A stretch of 32,466 nt of DNA from Polyangiaceae bacterium (GTDB lineage Bacteria; Myxococcota_A; Polyangia; Polyangiales; Polyangiaceae): positions 1 through 32,466 of the forward strand of contig JAFGBI010000332.1 of assembly GCA_016933275.1 (NCBI GenBank). Reading direction: 5' to 3'. Of the stretch, positions 7,815 through 17,900 are shown in pieces. The stretch's first letter is position 1. Each line of letters starts with the position of its first letter. A program made the translations under genes and the position numbers. The notes beneath the pieces are model-generated. The model did no database searches. It was not told the DNA's origin and worked only from the letters and a program-made list of their open reading frames with translations.

Positions 7815-7841
7815 TGCGTCTGCCAGTTCCGCCACCTTCGC
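7758..7841 (-). tRNA. tRNA-Leu (anticodon GAG)
   Basis: On the minus strand the sequence begins GCGAAGG and ends CCTTCGC plus discriminator A, which gives a perfect 7-bp acceptor stem. The D arm contains GGCGGAACTGGCAGACGC, the anticodon stem CTAGC/GCTAG encloses the loop TTGAGGT with anticodon GAG, and the T arm is GGAGGTTCGAGTCCTCC-like (GAGGTTCGAGTCCTC). The long variable arm (GCGGGCTTACCCCCGT) is the class II hallmark of tRNA-Leu. CCA is not encoded. It reads CUC and CUU codons, the former being abundant in this GC-rich genome. Confidence 0.95.
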
Positions 7842-8151
7842 GAGGCATCTGATCCGAATCGCGATCCGAATCGGATCCCCATGCTCTCCCTTCCTTGACC
7901 TCCGGCCCTTGGTTCGGCTCAGCTCTGCGGCCTGGCTGCCCTGGACCGTCGTTCAGTTTCAGAATCGCGAGGGAGAGGGTCTTTAGCTCACCAAGGTCGA
8001 GCTCGGCAAGGGAGATCGCAGGCGGCTCCTGCGAGCCCCTCCAACCTCCGCCACTGGCCGATCCGCCAGTCGCTGGGAGGACCGTCGTGGGCTCGCTCCT
8101 CGCCAGGTACCCCAGCCGATGCCATCCCAGCGAACCGCTCCTGGTCGCCGC
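7842..8151. other. Intergenic region between tRNA-Leu and the hybrid kinase gene
   Basis: 310 bp without a credible gene. Just upstream of the tRNA (minus orientation) is a repeated GATCCGAATC at 7851-7860 and 7863-7872. The second copy is part of a near-palindrome, GATCCGA-A-TCGGATC (7863-7877). This could be a promoter-proximal binding site or chance. The promoter of the tRNA must lie here, but no clear -10 box was found. The 3' part follows the stop codon of the kinase gene at 8152 and shows no clear terminator. Confidence 0.4.
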
Positions 8152-9339
8152 TCAGGCCCCTACCACCGCCTCGACGGCGGCCACGAGCTCGGACATCTCG
8201 AAGGGCTTCCGCACCCAGCGTGCGACCTTCTCCGTGAGGGCATTCGGGAGGTCCCCCACGTGACCGCTCATGAGCACCACACCGACTCCGGGTACGGCGT
8301 GACGAAGCTGCGAGAGCGCGTCCGAGCCGTCGTTCGCGAAGGGCGACAGATCGATCAGCGCAGCGTCGAAGGTCTGGCCGTTCGCGAGGATCTCGATCAT
8401 GTCGGGCGGACAGACCGCGCTCAGCACCTGCGCCCCGCGCGCCTCGAGTGCGATCTCGACCAGCGCGAGGACGTTTGCGTCATCCTCGACCACGAGCACG
8501 CGCCGACCGGCGAGACTCGCGGGTGGCGGAGTGGAGCGATGTTGAGCCCCGGACACCACTTCCCGCGCGGGCCACGAGAGCTCGAACACCGCCCCGGGGC
8601 CGGGCCGGGCCAGCTCGAGACGGCCACCGTGATCGTACGCGAGCGCTGCCGAATGCGTGAGCCCGATCCCCGCGCCCCCGCGCCGCGTCGAGGACGGCGA
8701 AGTGAGAAGGCTTCCCGCACGTTCGGGCGATACTCCAGGTCCCTCGTCGGCAACTTGGAACACGACCCCCCTGCCCTGCTCGCGAAGCGAGAGGGTCACC
8801 CGCGCACCGCGCGGGGTAAAGGCGATCGCGTTCAGAAGGAGGTTGACGAGGATCTGCATCGCCGCCGGGCTGTCGCCGACGACGGCGTTCGCGGTGCCGG
8901 TGTCGAGCACGATCTCGACGCCCTCGCAGCGCGCCTTGGGCTGGATCCCGACCACGGCATCGCGGGCGATCGATGCCGCGAGCCGTTCGGGTGCCAACGG
9001 TACCTCCGCACCGATCCCCTGCCGGGCGAGGCGATGGCCCACCGCTGCGTGGGCGCGAGCCACCTCCAGCGCCTCGCGAACACGCGGGGCGGGATCGCGC
9101 CCCAACGCCTCATCGAGCCATCCTATCACCACCGTGAGCGCGTTAGACACCTCGTGCAGCGTCCCCGCAAGCTCGGTCGCGGCGGGCGTGGGTGTGGGCA
9201 CCGCACCGCTCGAACCAACGGGCTCGACGCGAACCTCACGCACCGAAGTGGCCTTCACATCAGGGAGAGTATTCCGTCCCGACTCCATGTGCCAGCCGGA
9301 GTCGAACGGCCACTCGACCGGGTCTCCTTTCTTCACCAT
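8152..9339 (-). CDS. Soluble hybrid histidine kinase with C-terminal receiver domain
   Basis: 395 aa. A short N-terminal segment without membrane helix or recognisable sensor domain is followed by an H-box (ELAGTLHEVSNAL, His62). The ATPase domain has N-box NLLLNAI (N170), G1 DEGPG (198-202) and G2 GGAGIGL (221-227). A receiver domain begins near 278 (RRVLVVEDD; acidic pair D286/D287, phospho-acceptor D330 in ALIDLS, S358, K378 in RKPF). All catalytic residues are present, so autophosphorylation and transfer to D330 are plausible. The output partner is unknown because no effector domain is attached. ATG 9339 overlaps the stop codon of the upstream lipoprotein gene (ATGGTGA), and GGAG lies about 11 nt upstream. 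This is the last gene of the four-gene unit and is probably translationally coupled. With no sensor of its own, its input may come from the upstream gene products. Confidence 0.9.
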   Translation of the reverse strand: MVKKGDPVEWPFDSGWHMESGRNTLPDVKATSVREVRVEPVGSSGAVPTPTPAATELAGTLHEVSNALTVVIGWLDEALGRDPAPRVREALEVARAHAAVGHRLARQGIGAEVPLAPERLAASIARDAVVGIQPKARCEGVEIVLDTGTANAVVGDSPAAMQILVNLLLNAIAFTPRGARVTLSLREQGRGVVFQVADEGPGVSPERAGSLLTSPSSTRRGGAGIGLTHSAALAYDHGGRLELARPGPGAVFELSWPAREVVSGAQHRSTPPPASLAGRRVLVVEDDANVLALVEIALEARGAQVLSAVCPPDMIEILANGQTFDAALIDLSPFANDGSDALSQLRHAVPGVGVVLMSGHVGDLPNALTEKVARWVRKPFEMSELVAAVEAVVGA

Positions 9340-11303
9340 GCCTGCTCCAGGTGAGCTGGGAGGAGGAGCTCGAATTCACCAGCGGCGTCCGCGGTGGCCG
9401 AGCCGACCTCCACCACCGTACCCGGGTCGAGCTCCAGGTAGGCTCGCAGCACCGCTCCGGGCAGTACTCCGTATTCGACCCCGGACCGCTCGCGGTCGGC
9501 CGGGACGCGAACCGTGCCCCGGTAGGGAACGGGCAACGGGAGAGAAAGCCGCCCAAACTCGAGGTTCGGCCCGCCGAACTCCACGGAAACACCCGATCGT
9601 ACGAGCCACGCAAAACCCGTACTCGTGTCCGGTCGAATGGAGAGGTTGTACTCCCCGGCGTCTGCTCGAAGGTCGAACGAACCGTCGCTTGCCACGGTTC
9701 CGGAGCTCGCCCGGGGAACGAACGGCTCGGTGCCGAGAACGACGTCGAAACCCCTGGGCATCCTGGGCACCGCCGTCGCCTGGATGGGTGCCCCCGCGAT
9801 GGGCGCACCGTTTGCCGATACCGCCCACCCCGAGATCCGCGTGCTCCAGGCAAGCTCCACTGTCTTTCCGCGCTGAACCGCGGGGGTCGGAGCGACGCTC
9901 CATTCGGTCTCCGTGGCCCCGACCGGGCAATCACAGAGGACCGCACCACGGGCGCAGGGAGCGACCTCGGGACAGCTCGCGCTCGGCAGGACACGTACAA
10001 GATAGGTACCGGGTAGGAGCGTCGCTCTGAGGATCCCCTCCTCGGCATCCGCGGTGACGGTGGTCTGGAAGGCTGGGAAGGTGCCGCTCTCGAACCCGTC
10101 GATCGACTTGGCGACGAGGGTCACGGTGCCGCCCACGGGCAGCGCACGCCGGCCATCTTCGGGATTCGTGATGGCCAGGAGCTGTCCCTCCACCTCGACG
10201 GGCTCGGGAAGTGCCGTCAGCTGATCGAGCACCGCAGGACCGCTAAAGATGCCGAGCGACGAGCGCTCGACCACGATCGTCGGCGCCACGATGCCCTCCG
10301 CCTCGGGGTCGTCCTCGGACCGTTCGGGTGGCACCAGCCGCACGAGCTCGGCCGCGTTGGTGCTCGAGGGTGCTGGCAGAAACTCGATCGTCGCCCGATA
10401 GAGCACCTGCTCACCATCCGCCTCCGGCTCGCCGAGCCTCACGCGGTTCGACACCCTCCGGGCGGTCTCCCCATCGAGCATGTCGAGGGTCCACGCCTCG
10501 AGCGCGCGCGGCTCACCCACGGTGGTGTCCCAAGGGATCGCGAGCTCGAGCAGTTCCGGCTCGTGGAGCTGGAACCCCGCCATGACCTCGATGTTGTCCG
10601 GGACGTTCAACGTGGCGATCTCGGGCACCACGTCGCAGACACCGTCCTCGATCGCGGTGACCGCCGGATCCACCCGCACATAGACGTCGTAGTCGCCCGG
10701 CGGCACCCTCATGATGACTTCCCAGTTGGGACAGGGGGCCAGAGGCATACAGCCGTGCGACACGGCCCGGTAGCTCTGGGCGGCGATGCCGAGGGCGCGC
10801 GCCGTTGGCGTCAGCGTCACCTCGAGGGGCACGGCCCCCAAATCGTATCGGCAGGCCGCTCGCCCGCTCGGCGGGGCGCTCCCCTCCGGGCAGTCCCCAT
10901 CCACGCGAGGCACGGTCGTGCCGTCGCCCGTCTCGCAAGGCGGCGGCACGATGGTCAGCGTGAGGTCCGAAAACCACGGCACATCGACGTCGAGACGGCC
11001 ATCCGCCGCCCGGAGCCCGGTGATCGAACGAAAGATGCGAGCTCCCGCGTAGCTGCCAGCAGCGGGGATCACGGGAACGCTAACCTCGAGCAGGACCTCG
11101 TCGTAGTCCGGCTTCTCCGCAGTGCAGCGGCCGCCGACGCAGTGACCGCCGGTGCCGCAGTCGCTGTCCAGCTCGCAGACGTTGGTGGGCGCGTCCGGAA
11201 GCTCCTCCAGCCCCGAGAGATCGAAGCTGCACCCGAGGTGACCAGGGGCCACGAGCGCACTCCACGCGAGCAGTGCCGCGGTGCGTGACGATGTGGGGAT
11301 CAC
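9333..11303 (-). CDS. Secreted lipoprotein with Cys-rich segment and carboxypeptidase-regulatory-like repeats
   Basis: 656 aa from GTG 11303. This start overlaps the previous stop as GTGA and gives a signal peptide (MIPTSSRTAALLAWSALVAPGHLG) ending at Cys25; a longer frame to 11369 would bury it. The lipobox HLGC is imperfect. CELDSDCGTGGHCVGGRC at 43-60 is a four-cysteine segment of the kind common in myxobacterial surface lipoproteins. The rest is beta-rich. Several stretches resemble carboxypeptidase regulatory-like/transthyretin-type folds, for example SGWAVSANGAPIAGAPIQAT with ASDGSFDLRADAGEYNLSI, and later YRGTVRVP with DAAGEFELLLP. No enzyme motif was seen. It is likely a surface-exposed structural or ligand-binding lipoprotein. 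Its stop overlaps the kinase start, which hints that it participates in the signal that kinase reads (inference). Confidence 0.75.
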   Translation of the reverse strand: MIPTSSRTAALLAWSALVAPGHLGCSFDLSGLEELPDAPTNVCELDSDCGTGGHCVGGRCTAEKPDYDEVLLEVSVPVIPAAGSYAGARIFRSITGLRAADGRLDVDVPWFSDLTLTIVPPPCETGDGTTVPRVDGDCPEGSAPPSGRAACRYDLGAVPLEVTLTPTARALGIAAQSYRAVSHGCMPLAPCPNWEVIMRVPPGDYDVYVRVDPAVTAIEDGVCDVVPEIATLNVPDNIEVMAGFQLHEPELLELAIPWDTTVGEPRALEAWTLDMLDGETARRVSNRVRLGEPEADGEQVLYRATIEFLPAPSSTNAAELVRLVPPERSEDDPEAEGIVAPTIVVERSSLGIFSGPAVLDQLTALPEPVEVEGQLLAITNPEDGRRALPVGGTVTLVAKSIDGFESGTFPAFQTTVTADAEEGILRATLLPGTYLVRVLPSASCPEVAPCARGAVLCDCPVGATETEWSVAPTPAVQRGKTVELAWSTRISGWAVSANGAPIAGAPIQATAVPRMPRGFDVVLGTEPFVPRASSGTVASDGSFDLRADAGEYNLSIRPDTSTGFAWLVRSGVSVEFGGPNLEFGRLSLPLPVPYRGTVRVPADRERSGVEYGVLPGAVLRAYLELDPGTVVEVGSATADAAGEFELLLPAHLEQAW

Positions 11304-11944
11304 GTCCCGTCCCCCCTGACGCAGGCGTGGAACTGGTTCGGGAACTCGTCCGCGTCGACGCTGAACCACCAGGTCACCATGGCGACGTCAGCCTCGTCCA
11401 CCACCTGGAAGCCGGTGTCCGTGTTGTCGAGATGGGTCACGAGCAGGGTGAACGGATAGCAGCCGTCGCTTTCTTCGTTGAACGTGTGCGCGAACTCGAT
11501 CTCTCGATGGGAGCCCTCGGCTGCAGGCTCGGGCTTCTGGTCGTCCACCCTCTCGGCCGTGGTGTACCCGTAGTCGCGGTAGAGCCCGGCGAACAGCAGG
11601 CCGTCGGCAGGATTGGAGAGCACCAGTACCCTGAAGCCGATGGTTTCGTTGGGCCGCACCTCGTGCACCTGACGCAGCTCCGGCTGGACATCGAAGGCGT
11701 TGATGATCGGCGGCACCCGCGGCTCTTCCTCGAGCTCGGGCGGACCGGGCACGACGCAGCCGCCGAGCAGCGTCGTGGCGACCGCCGAGGCCTTGGTCAG
11801 CATCCACCAGGCTCGATGCGACACGCGTGCCAGCGCCGATCGAGCCGGCGCGCTGCCGAACGAACCCGCAAGGTGCGACAGGCGTGTCATGGCTGGCGCC
11901 ACCGCGCTTCCGTTCGCAGCGGATCGGAGCTCGTTGAACCTCAT
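11300..11944 (-). CDS. Small lipoprotein of unknown function
   Basis: 214 aa from ATG 11944, which overlaps the stop of the giant TPR gene as ATGA. The lipobox LGGC places the acylated Cys at residue 63. Measured from this start the region before the hydrophobic core is unusually long (about 47 aa). An internal ATG at 11803 (MLTKASAVATTLLGGC) would give a textbook 15-residue lipoprotein signal peptide, so translation may start there. The mature part (VPPIINAFDVQPELRQVHEV onward) is a beta-rich domain of about 140 aa ending WWFSVDADEFPNQFHACVRG. It has two cysteines (in DGCYPF and HACVRG) that could pair. No family was recognised. Its stop overlaps the next start (GTGA). It is a probable envelope partner of the neighbouring lipoprotein. 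Confidence 0.75.
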   Translation of the reverse strand: MRFNELRSAANGSAVAPAMTRLSHLAGSFGSAPARSALARVSHRAWWMLTKASAVATTLLGGCVVPGPPELEEEPRVPPIINAFDVQPELRQVHEVRPNETIGFRVLVLSNPADGLLFAGLYRDYGYTTAERVDDQKPEPAAEGSHREIEFAHTFNEESDGCYPFTLLVTHLDNTDTGFQVVDEADVAMVTWWFSVDADEFPNQFHACVRGDGT

Positions 11945-14900
11945 ACGAGCCAGGTTCCTTCCGGCGAACGCGGGACCTGACGCGGCGGCTGCCAGCGCGA
12001 CTCGGCGTACTCGGGGCTGGTCGCGAGTCGATAGAGGTCGAAGATGTCCGGACTCGCCGCGCACGCCGCCGCCAGCCCACGCTCGAGCGAGAGCCCAAGC
12101 TCCGCCGCGACCTCCTGCACCGCTACGCGGAAATCGCCCGTGACGAAGAGCCCCGCCCGGCGGGTGGCTGCGCGCACCTCTGCCATGGCCGACTCGTAGA
12201 CGAGACCCTCGGAGTGGTCGCAGAGCTGCCGCAATCGCCGTTGGGCACGGGTCGGCATGCTCTCCCAGAGCACCTCGGCGAGATTCGCCACGGCCGTGAG
12301 CCCGCTCCGGCTCGCGCTGGGCGGACCGAACGCCATCGCCAGCGCCTTCAGCACGCTGCGCGCCTGGTCCTCCGGCACGCCGCAGAGTAGGGCGTGGCCC
12401 GGCATGGCAGCAGCGAGCACCATGCCGAGATGAAACGCGAACTCTGGCGAGGGCGCCGAGAGCTCGCCGGTCACGATCACCGACGGCTGCTGGAGCAGAG
12501 CGACGCTGAGCGTGATGTCGCCAAGAGCCCTTCGCTGGAAGAGCGGCGCGTTGATCCCCAGGACTCGCGCTGCTGCCGCGTAGACACGCGCCACGGCGGA
12601 GGGCGCCCAGAACGGCACGCGCTCCACCCCGGTGACGCCATAGGCCGAAGGCTCGCGCCTGAAGATGTGCGAAGCGCTCTCCCAGACCAGCGTGAGCGCT
12701 TCCTGGACCCCCCCCCCCTCGCGAAACAGCATCAGGCGGACTCGCTCGGGCTGCTCTGGCTGCGCCGTCAAGGGCGGTGGGGCATGTGGCTCGTCGAGCA
12801 CGGCGTGACGCAGGTGCTCGATCGCGGTGGCGTAGACGGGGTTCGAGTCATCGATGGCCGCCAGCTGCAGTCGTTCGAGCAACCCGGGATCACCAGGCGC
12901 GAGCAGCACTAGCTTCCGACAAATGGCGACTCGGTCGCGCGCCCGCTCGCGGTGGCCCTCCCAGCGGTGCACCAGCGCGAGCCCCGCGGCGATCGAGCCC
13001 GCGTCGAACTGGCGCGCGAGCGCCGCGTCGTCACCACCGAACGACGGAACGCTGTCACCGACGGCGGCCGAACCGGCCCGCGCTGGCCTTCCGGGGCGTT
13101 CTCGGGCGGCAGGCCTGGGCAACGGTGATAGATCCATGGTCTGGCCCCGATCCGATCGCGCGGGAGTGGACGCCGCCGGCTTCGCCACGGCCGGGAGCTC
13201 TACCGTGACGTCGGGTGCGGTCACGGAACTGAGCGTGGTCCCGTGGTCCGCCTCGGCCTCTGCGGACAGGGTCGGGATAACGAGCGTCCTTCGGGGTGGA
13301 CTCGGCTCCGCCGTGGATGGAAGAAGCGGGAGGGTCTGCGTGACCGGCTCGGGCGCGTCACCTGCTGTCGGCATCGTCGCCGACAGCAGCGTGTGCTCGC
13401 TGGTGGGGCACGTCGCGACCAACACCATGGGAGGCGGCGTGGAACGCGTGGGCGCCGTGGATGGCGTGGACCTCCCGGGCTCGGTGGGCGGCGACGCCAG
13501 GGTCGGGGCCACCGTGGTTGACGAGGGATCGGCGGACGAATGCGGCGGGGCCCGGGAAGTACCCACCTGCGACGGCGGCGGCGGGCTGGCCGGGCCGCCA
13601 TCGGGTCCCCGCGCGCGGGATGGAGGCACCGGGGGCCCGCCAGGGGAGGAAGGCGCCGGCGACCCTCGGGGAGAGAAGACGGGCGGCGGCGGGGTGGCCA
13701 GCGCCGCCGGCGGGGGAACGGAGGTGCGAACGGCCCGCTGGGGCGCGGGACGCGCGGACATCCGTGGTGTGCGCGGCGGACTGGGCGGCGTGGTGGACGG
13801 CTTCTCCGAAGCGGCCGCCGTCCGGGCATCAGAGGTCGGGGATCCATGAACCGTGTTCGGCGACGGTTCCTGCTCGGGAGCGCGTGGGACCTCCAGCTGG
13901 TCAGGATCGACCAACTCGCCGAGCGGCGGCCGCAGGGCTTCCGCGACCGCCGTGGGGCCGAGGGCTGGCGGTGGAATGGAGTCGGGTGTTGGGGGCTCGA
14001 CCGAGGAGGCCGCCGCCGTCGATGGGGAGTCGGTGCGTGGGGTCGGCAGGAGAGGCGTCGGGGGGGGCGATCCGATCGAGGATGGGCTCGGCTGGGTTCT
14101 GGCCGAACGACGCGCGGTCGGCAGCTCGGACCGCCGGGTGAGCGGGATGGGCGCCTCCGACCAGCGCTTCGATTCCACCGCCTCGTGGATCGAGTCCGCC
14201 GCCGCGGGCACCGGCGGCTCCGCGGGCGAGGGCGGCGGTCGGTGGAGTTCGAGCTCGATCGCTGCCTCGAGCTCACGCGCCCGCACCCGCGTCCGCTCGT
14301 CGGTGAGTGCCAGCTCGACGAACCCGAGGGCGCGCTCGAGCTCGAGCGCACGCCGAGCCGCCCGCGCCGCCGCGAGCGCCACGGCCGCGGGTACTCGGAG
14401 TCCGCGAAGGTCGCCCGCCAACGCGCGCTCGAACGAAGGCAGCGCCGCGCCCGGATCCCCACCCCCGGCCGCGCGCTCTGCCAGGCCGAGCGCGAGCAAC
14501 GGGCGCTCGCCGACCTCCGCCCGCGCCCGCTCGAGCTCTCGCGCACCGGCGGCGGGGCCCACGGCGACATCGAGGGCCTCGGCGACCAGGAACGCCCGGA
14601 GCTCCACCTGCGCTGGGCCGAGCGCGCTCTCGATCCCGCGGAGCTCGGCCACCGTGATCCGCGCCTCTTCGATGGTGCCGGGGCCGCGCTGGCGATACTC
14701 GAGCAACCGGGCGATGAGCTGCGGCGCCGCCGCGGTCGGCGCGAGCCGCGCGGCCTGACGTGCGTTCTCGAGAGCCAACGCCCCTTCACCAGCCGCCTCC
14801 GCGAGCCGCGCCGCCTCGACCAGCAGCGACGCGCGCTTCTCCGCTGAGTCCCGGCTAAGCTCCGCGTGCTCGGCGAGCGCGCGCGCCAACGCGAGAGGAT

Positions 14901-17900
14901 TCTCTCCCTGTCGTTCTACCTCGACCCGCAGCGCCGCGACCAGCGCACGCGGCGCCCACTGTTCCATGCCGTCGAGCACGCGGCGAGCATCGCTGGCGTC
15001 GTTGCCGCGCAAGAAGGCGTCGCACGCCCGCTGCGCGAGGCCAGCCGCCTCCTCGCGGTCGCGCGCCACGGCGCTCGCGCGCAGCCACAGTGGCGCCGCA
15101 CGCAGCTCGTCGCCGAGACGCTGGTGCAGGTCCGCGAGGACTCGCAGCACCGACAGGTGATCGCCGGTGGTCCCGAGCAGGTCTTCGAGCTCGGACCGTG
15201 CCTCGTCGGGACGGGCGAGACGCTGCTCGAGGATCTGGGCGCGCCGCAGGCGAACCCGTCGGATCTCGTCCACCCCGGTCGCCAGCCCCGCCCGCCGGGT
15301 GAGCAAGGTGGCTAGGGTCTCGTAGTCGCCACGCCGCTCGGCCGCGCGCTCGAGCGCCCCGAGCGCGTCGAGGTCGTTCGGATCGCACTCGGCGAGCTGC
15401 CCCCACCGTGCCTCGGCACGGGGGTCCTCCAGCTCCGCGAGCAGCGGTGCCAGCTCGCGGAGGAGGGTCGCGCGCTCGGCCCCGTCGGGACAGAGATCCA
15501 CGAGCCGTTCGAGGGCGACCGCGGCCGCGTCTCGGTCGCCGGTCTGCCGTGCCAGCTCGACCGCATCTCGGAGCAGCGCGGGATCGTCCGGGAAGAGCTC
15601 ACGGAGATCGGTCAGGACGCCGAGCCCCTCCGCGCCGCGCCCGGCGGCCCCGAGCGAAGCGCTGAGGCGGCGCCCGAGGACGATCCGACGCTCCGGCAGC
15701 GTCTCGAGGCGATCGAGCTCCGCAGCCAACATCCGCCAGAGAGGCTCACGGCGAGCAGTACCGACGTAGAGCTCGCCCAGTTGGTCGACGAGCGCGTCGC
15801 GCTCCGAGACTTCCAGCCGCGGCGCGGTGAGCGCGCGCTCCAGGGTCTCGATCGCGGCTGCGAGGTCACCGCGGGCCTCGGCGGCACGAGCCACCTCGAC
15901 GAGCGCGGAGACCCGCCGCGCCTCCGGCAGCGACTCCATGAGGGCCGCGACGAGGGCGGGATCCCCGACGTCGTGTACGGCGACCGCCGCGCGCGCAGCC
16001 AGCGCCGTGTCGTCGGTGTCACGCGCCGACGCGCTGAGGAGGAGCCGAGCCACCACGGTCCGTTCCCCGCGCCGCCCCGCGACGGCGACCGCGAGGTCGA
16101 GCGCGGCGCGACCGAGGTTCGACCACGCGGCGCTCGCGAGCGCCGCGGCCCGCGCGACGAGGGCGCCGCCGAGCGAGGCGTCGTCCGCGATGGCGTGACA
16201 GTGGGGCATCAGCGCCGCGTACTCGTCCACGGCGGCGTCGCAGTCGAGCGCGCGGAGCAACGCTTCCCCGCCGAGGGGTGGATCCCCGATCGGGCCGAAG
16301 GCCCCGAGGGCGAGCTCGATCGAGATCCGGGCACCATCGGCCCCTTCGAGCGCGGGCGCGAGCTCGCGCACCGCCCGCGCATAGCGCAGCCCAATGATCT
16401 CGCGCTCCTCCGGATCCCCCGCGATCGCCTCGGCGGCCGCAGACGCGAGGTGCCGCACCGAGGTCACGTCAGGACGGAGGGTCAGCGCCCGGAACAGCAC
16501 TTCGACGCGCTGCCGCCGACCCTCGGGGCCCTGCCCCGCGAACGCCGCGGCCCGTTCCATCCACTGGGCGCGCACCGAGTCGCTCAGGGTGGTGCTCGCC
16601 ACGCGCTCGATAGCGCGAATCATCTCCGCGTGCTCGCCGGTCCGCTCGGCGAGGCGCGCCATCAAGACGAAGCTTACCCCTTGCGCCGGCACCGCCTCGA
16701 ACGCGGCGACGGCGTGGGCGAAGGCACGTTCGACGGCGTCGCGTCGTTCGAGCTGACGTGCTGCCCGGTAGTGGGCGGCCCGTTCGCCGTAACACCCGAG
16801 TGCCGCAGCGGCGATGAGCTCGTACGCGCGCTCGAGCTCCGCCACGTGCTCCGGCGACGCCGCCCGCTCGGCGACGGCGAGCGCCCCGGCGTCCGAGGGG
16901 TTGCGCTCGAGGGCGCGGATGGCCCAGGCGAGCGCCGTCTCCGCACGTCCGCCATCGAGCGCGACCGCACCGGCCGCGGTGTAGATGCGGGAGACGGTCG
17001 CGTCGTCAGTCCGCGTCTCGGCGTAGGCGATGAGGCACTGGATCGCGTCGTCCGTGCCGCCGAAGGTCACCAGATCCCGCGCCAGCACCTCCACCCCCGA
17101 CTCTGGATCGAGCACCACCGCGCGCTGCCAGGCGCGCACCGCACCCTCGGAATCGCCCGCGAGATCCCAGATCGCAGCCCCATACTCGCGCCACGCCTCG
17201 GCGGCGCCGTGGAGATCCACCCCAGAGAGGGCGCTCAGCGCCTCGGCCCGCGCCTCGAGCAGCGCGATCTCGCCGTCCGCGGTGCGCGGCGGCAACGCGG
17301 TCTCGACCTCCGCCAGCACGTCGGCGGGATCCGCTCCCTCGCTCAGCGCCCGAACGAGGCACCGTGCCGCTCCATCGGCGTCGCCGACCGCACGGCGCCG
17401 CCGCCCCAAATCGAGCAGAACCTGGGCGCGGGCGTCGCCCGTCAAGCCGGCGGCGAGCCAGCGTTCGAAGGTGACGATGGCGAGCCCTGGTTCGCCGAGC
17501 AGGTCGGCGATCTTGAGCGCGGCATCACGGAGCAGCGGCGCCCGCGGCCCCATGACGTCGATAGCGCGCCGCGTGAGAGCGCTGGTGCGCGCGGGCTCGA
17601 GCTCGGCCAGCCTGAGGAGCGCCGCACAAACGGGCTCGAGCAGGTCGGCGATCGGTTGGGGCTGCGCGAGCAGCCACCCGAGCGCGTCCGCGAGACGCGG
17701 CACATCCCCATGGCGCGTCGCCGCGGCGAGCAGCGCCGCGGCCGCCCGCGGATCCCCGGGCCGCAACGCGAGCCAGCGCTGGGTCCAGGCGAGCGCAACC
17801 TCCCCTTCCCCAGCTTCCCCGAGCACCCGCGCCAGGGCTTCGCAGTGCGCCGCACGGGGGACGAGCACCCCCATGGCGCGTTCGACCGCGACCGCGAGGT

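Noticed and set aside
8119..9354. Plus-strand open frame antisense to the hybrid kinase
   Set aside because: The kinase frame has complete H, N, G1, G2 and receiver motifs.
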